A stretch of DNA of 8,960 bases from Rhodoferax sp. UBA4409 (GTDB lineage Bacteria > Pseudomonadota > Gammaproteobacteria > Burkholderiales > Burkholderiaceae_C): positions 6,565 through 15,524 of the forward strand of contig DGQR01000043.1 in the NCBI GenBank assembly GCA_002390825.1. The letters are read 5' to 3'. The notes beneath the pieces are model-generated. The model ran no database searches and was not told where the DNA came from. It worked only from the letters and a program-made list of their open reading frames with translations. Every line of letters begins with the position of its first letter. Positions within the stretch are counted from its first letter, which is position 1. The position numbers and the translations under genes were made by a program. Shown one piece after another: positions 6,146 through 8,960 of the stretch.

Positions 6146-7966
6146 TTAAGGCTTCTTGATTGCCTCTTTAGCAGCATCCTCGAGTGCTTTCATCGGATCT
6201 TCTTCCGCAGCAGCATCAGCAGCAGGTGCTGCTGGTGCATCTTTGGCACCGGTGTCCATGCCGGCCAATGGGTCTGCTGCTTCTTCCGCTTTCGGTGCAT
6301 CGAGCTGTTCCATGATTTGGTCAGCACTCAGTGACTCGACTTTCTCGATACCACCGGTCACCAAGACCGGGAACGCGATCACCACCACCACCATGATCAA
6401 CTGCAAGATGATGTAAGCGATCGAGCCCTTGTAGATTTCCATGGTCTTAACCGACGGAATCAGCTTGCCGGTCACACGGTCTTTGTAGTCAAACTTGGCG
6501 GCCACGCTGCGCAAGTAGAACAACGCAAAGCCGAACGGCGGTGTGAGGAACGAGGTCTGCAGGTTCATCGCGATGATCACACCAAACCAGATCATGGCCT
6601 GGTCAGGTGTCATGCCGGGTACCAAGGCGGGCAAGATCTTCTCAGCCACCGGTGCCAGCAAGGGGATCACGATGAAGGCGATTTCAAAGAAGTCGATGAA
6701 ACAGCCCAAGATGAACACCAGAATGTTCACTACCACCAGGAAGCCCCAGGCGCCGCCTGGAATCTTGTCAAACAAGTGCTCGACCCAGATGTGGCCGTCG
6801 GCAGCGTTGAAGGTGAAGCTGAATACGGTCGAGCCGATCAAAATGAACAACACAAACGATGCGAGCTTGGCGGTGTTCTCCAGAGCTTGCTTCATCAGTG
6901 GCATATCTAGGCGGCGTTTGCCGAAAGCCAGAATCAATGCGCCCAACGCACCCATCGCGCCACCTTCTGTCGGAGTAGCAACGCCCAAGAAGATCGTGCC
7001 CAGCACCAAGAAGATCAAGATCAGCGGTGGCATCAGCACAAAGGTGACTTGCTCTGCCAGTTTGGACAACAAACCTAGTTTGGCGATGCGGTTGATGATG
7101 GCCAAAGCCAAGCCGGTCAAAGAAGCCAGGGTCAGCGACAGGATGACGATTTCATCGCCAGCAGATGGGGTTGCACGCTCCAGCCATTTGGTCAGCAGGC
7201 CGTCATGCACTTGCGCCCATGCGTAACCCACACCAGCGCACACCAGCACCAGAGCCAGCAAAGACTTGTGGCCGGAGGCGCCGTTGTCTTCTTTGTACAG
7301 CAGTGCCTCAGGAGGCAATGCGGGCACCATCGCTGGCTTGAAGATCGCCACAGCGGCGATGAACGCAATGTACAGACCCACCAACATCAAACCGGGAATC
7401 AAAGCGCCGGAGTACATGTCGCCCACCGAGCGGCCCAACTGGTCGGCCAGCACGATCAACACCAGGGATGGTGGAATCGCTTGGGCCAAAGTGCCCGAGG
7501 CGGTAATCGTGCCAGTCGCAATCGTGCGGCTGTAGCCGTAGCGCAGCATCACAGGCAAAGAAATCAAGCCCATGGAAATCACAGCAGCAGCCACCACACC
7601 GGTAGTAGCAGCCAACAAGGCGCCCACCAGAATCACGGCAATCGCGACGCCACCGCGCACGGGGCCGAACACTTGGCCTACGGTTTCCAGCAGGTCTTCT
7701 GCCATGCCGGAGCGTTCCAGAATAATCCCCATAAAGGTGAAAAACGGAATCGCCAGCAAGGTGTCGTTCTGCATGATGCCGAAGATACGCAGCGGCAAGG
7801 CCTGGAACAAGGCGGCCGGGAAAAGGCCGGCTTCAATACCCACAAAGCCCAATGCCAAGCCGGTAGCGGCCAGGCCAAAGGCCACAGGAAAGCCGGTCAA
7901 CAGAACGATGAACAGCGTGATAAACATCAGGGGCACAAACTGTTGTGCCAAGAGCGTGGTTTGCAT
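6146..7966 (-). CDS. dctM: TRAP transporter large permease subunit, long form
   Basis: Large transmembrane subunit of the TRAP transporter and the ion-coupled translocation channel of the DctPQM system. It has 606 residues, against about 430 for classical DctM. The N-terminal half shows LLTGFPVAFGLAATGLALG (22-40), QNDTLLAIPFFTFMG (66-80), and the ASGTLAQAIPPS signature (156-167). After residue 210 there is an extra section of about 90 residues with added hydrophobic helices (about 235-252 and 273-292). The second half resumes with FLGVATPTEGGAMGALGA (326-343), FILGCFIDFFEIAFIVIPLLAPV (split at 418-440) and LQTSFLTPPFGFALFYLR (469-486). Large subunits of about 600 residues are a known subclass. 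The C-terminal 55-65 residues are a hydrophilic, Ala/Asp/Glu-rich tail. The ATG directly abuts the dctQ stop (TAA then ATG), with GGAG eight bases upstream inside dctQ, so translation is coupled. Confidence 0.93.
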   Translation of the reverse strand: MQTTLLAQQFVPLMFITLFIVLLTGFPVAFGLAATGLALGFVGIEAGLFPAALFQALPLRIFGIMQNDTLLAIPFFTFMGIILERSGMAEDLLETVGQVFGPVRGGVAIAVILVGALLAATTGVVAAAVISMGLISLPVMLRYGYSRTIATGTITASGTLAQAIPPSLVLIVLADQLGRSVGDMYSGALIPGLMLVGLYIAFIAAVAIFKPAMVPALPPEALLYKEDNGASGHKSLLALVLVCAGVGYAWAQVHDGLLTKWLERATPSAGDEIVILSLTLASLTGLALAIINRIAKLGLLSKLAEQVTFVLMPPLILIFLVLGTIFLGVATPTEGGAMGALGALILAFGKRRLDMPLMKQALENTAKLASFVLFILIGSTVFSFTFNAADGHIWVEHLFDKIPGGAWGFLVVVNILVFILGCFIDFFEIAFIVIPLLAPVAEKILPALVPGMTPDQAMIWFGVIIAMNLQTSFLTPPFGFALFYLRSVAAKFDYKDRVTGKLIPSVKTMEIYKGSIAYIILQLIMVVVVIAFPVLVTGGIEKVESLSADQIMEQLDAPKAEEAADPLAGMDTGAKDAPAAPAADAAAEEDPMKALEDAAKEAIKKP

Positions 7967-8569
7967 TTATTTGTCTCCAGCCAACAGCTTGGCGGTTTGG
8001 GCTTCGAGCTCTTCGAGCTTCTTCTGGTCGTCAGATTTGGAGTCTTCGCTGCTTAAGACATCAGGGCCGTTGCCGGTGAGGAAGGCGAGACGCTTGATCA
8101 GTTCCGACACACCCTGCAGCATCAGCAGCGCAAAGCCCAGTGGAATCAACACATAGGCGGGCCAGCGGATCAGGCCACCGGCGTTTTGCGACATTTCACC
8201 GCTCGCCAAGGCTTGCATGAAAAACGGCCAGCCGAGCGAGATGCTGATGGCGCAGAAGGGGAACAGAACCAAAATGATTCCGCCCACATCGACCCAGTTA
8301 CGGGCTCTGTCGCTCAATTTGGTAGAGATGAAATCGATGCGGACATGCGAGTTCTTCAACAAGCCATAGCCTGCGCCCAACATGAACACAGCAGCAAACA
8401 GGTACCACTGGATTTCCAGCAAACCGTTGGAGCTGACGTTGAAGAACTTGCGGACCAGCGCATTTCCAGCGCTGATCAGGGTTGTGGCCAGAATCAGCCA
8501 CATGGTGAATTTGCCGACCCAGGTGCTGACCTTATCGATCAGCCTGGACATTGAGAGCAGGGGTGCCAT
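7967..8569 (-). CDS. dctQ: TRAP transporter small permease subunit
   Basis: Small four-helix membrane subunit that pairs with DctM and docks the binding protein. It has 200 residues, with helices at about 22-38, 54-71, 94-114 and 137-155. The family hallmark is the second helix LEIQWYLFAAVFMLGAGYGL (51-70) followed by LKNSHVRIDF (71-80). The C-terminal 30 residues are charged (SSEDSKSDDQKKLEELEAQ...) and probably form a short cytoplasmic coiled coil. The ATG at 8569 was chosen because GGAG lies five bases upstream; an upstream in-frame TTG at 8611 has no support. The gene is first in a minus-strand dctQM operon. Confidence 0.92.
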   Translation of the reverse strand: MAPLLSMSRLIDKVSTWVGKFTMWLILATTLISAGNALVRKFFNVSSNGLLEIQWYLFAAVFMLGAGYGLLKNSHVRIDFISTKLSDRARNWVDVGGIILVLFPFCAISISLGWPFFMQALASGEMSQNAGGLIRWPAYVLIPLGFALLMLQGVSELIKRLAFLTGNGPDVLSSEDSKSDDQKKLEELEAQTAKLLAGDK

Positions 8570-8648
8570 GGTGTCTCCGTTTGTAGTTATCCCAATGCCG
8601 TGCGCGGGCAAGCGCAGGCGCGTATCAAGAACCTACGGAGTCTAAGCC

Positions 8649-8710
8649 TTACCCCCCCTTTTGCGGCTGAACAAACCCTGACAGACAGGCTAGGGGTAAA
8701 CGATGGGGTA
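8649..8710. promoter_or_regulatory. repeated GGGGTA boxes upstream of dctQ (candidate operator)
   Basis: On the plus strand GGGGTAA (8693-8699) and GGGGTA (8705-8710) are direct repeats 12 bases apart start to start. An inverted copy, TTACCCC (8649-8655), sits about 44 bases away. The boxes lie roughly 80-140 bp before the dctQ ATG, a distance that suits an activator site. I could not identify a convincing -35/-10 pair for dctQM nearby. No similar box is seen upstream of dctP. The regulator is unknown. The C7 run at 8652-8658 makes the inverted copy less certain. Confidence 0.35.
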
Positions 8711-8736
8711 GCAGTGCTGGCCAGGTACTGGATGGG

Positions 8737-8759
8737 GCTGGCGGAGCGCTTCTGCCAGC
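8737..8759. other. hairpin downstream of crcB
   Basis: GCTGGC (8737-8742) pairs with GCCAGC (8754-8759), and the stem continues inward with two wobble pairs to a 3-base loop. It lies 40 bp past the crcB stop on the minus strand, where a terminator would be expected. No T-run follows on either strand, so it is at best a non-canonical terminator or a transcript-stabilising structure. Confidence 0.35.
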
Positions 8760-8787
8760 GATGTCTTCTGAATCAAAAGCAGCTGTA

Positions 8788-8828
8788 GCGCCCGAAAATC
8801 ATGCGCGGGTAGCTATAAAAAATGTAGC
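8788..8828 (+). repeat. 41-bp intergenic repeat element, copy 2 (overlaps crcB end)
   Basis: GCGC (8788-8791), 11 bases, GCGC (8803-8806), GGGTAGCTA (8807-8815), 9 bases, TAGC (8825-8828). The spacing is identical to copy 1 at 1447-1487 and the plus-strand orientation is the same. The flank AAAAGCAGCTGTAGC (8776-8789) partly mirrors the right arm, so the full element may be a longer imperfect palindrome. It overlaps the end of crcB and supplies the last nine codons and the stop. Confidence 0.65.
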
Positions 8829-8960
8829 GGTACGCAGGCCGGCCAGTGTCAGGGCCAAAGAGCCCAACAGGTGAATCGCAGCCGTGCCCAAGGCGAGCAG
8901 GTAGCGCTGTTGGCCGAGCATGGCCACCACCTCTGCAGAGAAGCTGGAGAAGGTGGTGAG
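8799..8960 (-). CDS. crcB: fluoride channel CrcB/Fluc, C-terminal part (partial)
   Basis: Fluoride-specific channel that exports toxic fluoride from the cytoplasm as a dual-topology dimer. Only the last 53 residues are in the window; the 5' part runs off the right edge. The visible piece opens with LTTFSSFSAEVV, the family's TTFS-x-F signature. Its two phenylalanines three residues apart line the fluoride path in the well-studied Bordetella homologue. After this comes LGQQRYLLALGTAAIHLLGS and a final hydrophobic helix LALTLAGLRTA, matching the last transmembrane helix. The final residues ATFFIATRA and the TGA stop lie inside the 41-bp repeat, so the tail is probably not ancestral. The minus-strand orientation matches dctQ, but the 229-bp gap argues against a shared operon. 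Confidence 0.88.
   Translation of the reverse strand, partial: LTTFSSFSAEVVAMLGQQRYLLALGTAAIHLLGSLALTLAGLRTATFFIATRA

Noticed and set aside
6543..7226. 227-codon plus-strand frame over dctM
   Set aside because: It is antisense to conserved DctM motifs and has no start signal or recognisable fold.
7205..8056. 283-codon plus-strand frame over dctM/dctQ
   Set aside because: It crosses the dctQ/dctM junction and encodes a His/Gln-rich low-complexity product; the minus-strand genes are convincing.
8570..8611. 14-codon extension of dctQ from a TTG
   Set aside because: No ribosome binding site supports it, whereas GGAG sits five bases before the ATG at 8569.

Overview
The window is a chromosomal segment of a high-GC Gram-negative bacterium. 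The best guess is a beta-proteobacterium of the Comamonadaceae (Rhodoferax/Polaromonas-like). The grounds are the xseB-ispA-dxs order, the protein sequence style, and an intergenic repeat with GTAGCTA and TAGC arms that I associate from memory with that family. Genus is not provable from this window. There are no rRNA or tRNA genes, insertion sequences, CRISPR arrays or phage genes.

Left part (1-3385): a 10-codon N-terminal stub of a divergent minus-strand gene may start at 32. A roughly 200-bp divergent region with a strong hairpin follows. Then comes the plus-strand cluster xseB (exonuclease VII small subunit), ispA (short-chain prenyl diphosphate synthase) and dxs (DXP synthase). xseB and ispA overlap by ATGA. 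ispA and dxs are separated by 63 bp, most of it filled by a 41-bp structured repeat. Together ispA and dxs cover the entry step of the MEP isoprenoid pathway and the polymerisation of its C5 products.

Right part (3590-8569): a TRAP transporter whose genes are split. The periplasmic binding protein (TakP/DctP type, with a Tat-like signal) is on the plus strand and ends at a strong, probably bidirectional terminator. The membrane subunits dctQ and dctM are on the minus strand, converging on it. Between the two parts lies a minus-strand gene for a putative Na+/H+ antiporter, separated from dctM by its own hairpin terminator. TRAP systems are driven by the sodium gradient, so an antiporter enclosed by a TRAP locus is a plausible functional pairing, but this is inference. 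Upstream of dctQ are repeated GGGGTA-type boxes that look like an operator.

Right edge (8799-8960): the C-terminal part of crcB (Fluc fluoride channel) on the minus strand. Its last nine codons and stop lie inside a second copy of the same 41-bp repeat found before dxs.

Most genes are well-known families. The points worth a second look are the repeat that twice sits on a gene boundary, the split TRAP/antiporter locus, the acidic alanine-rich tail of DctM, and the GGGGTA boxes. I found no clearly undescribed defence or mobile system.
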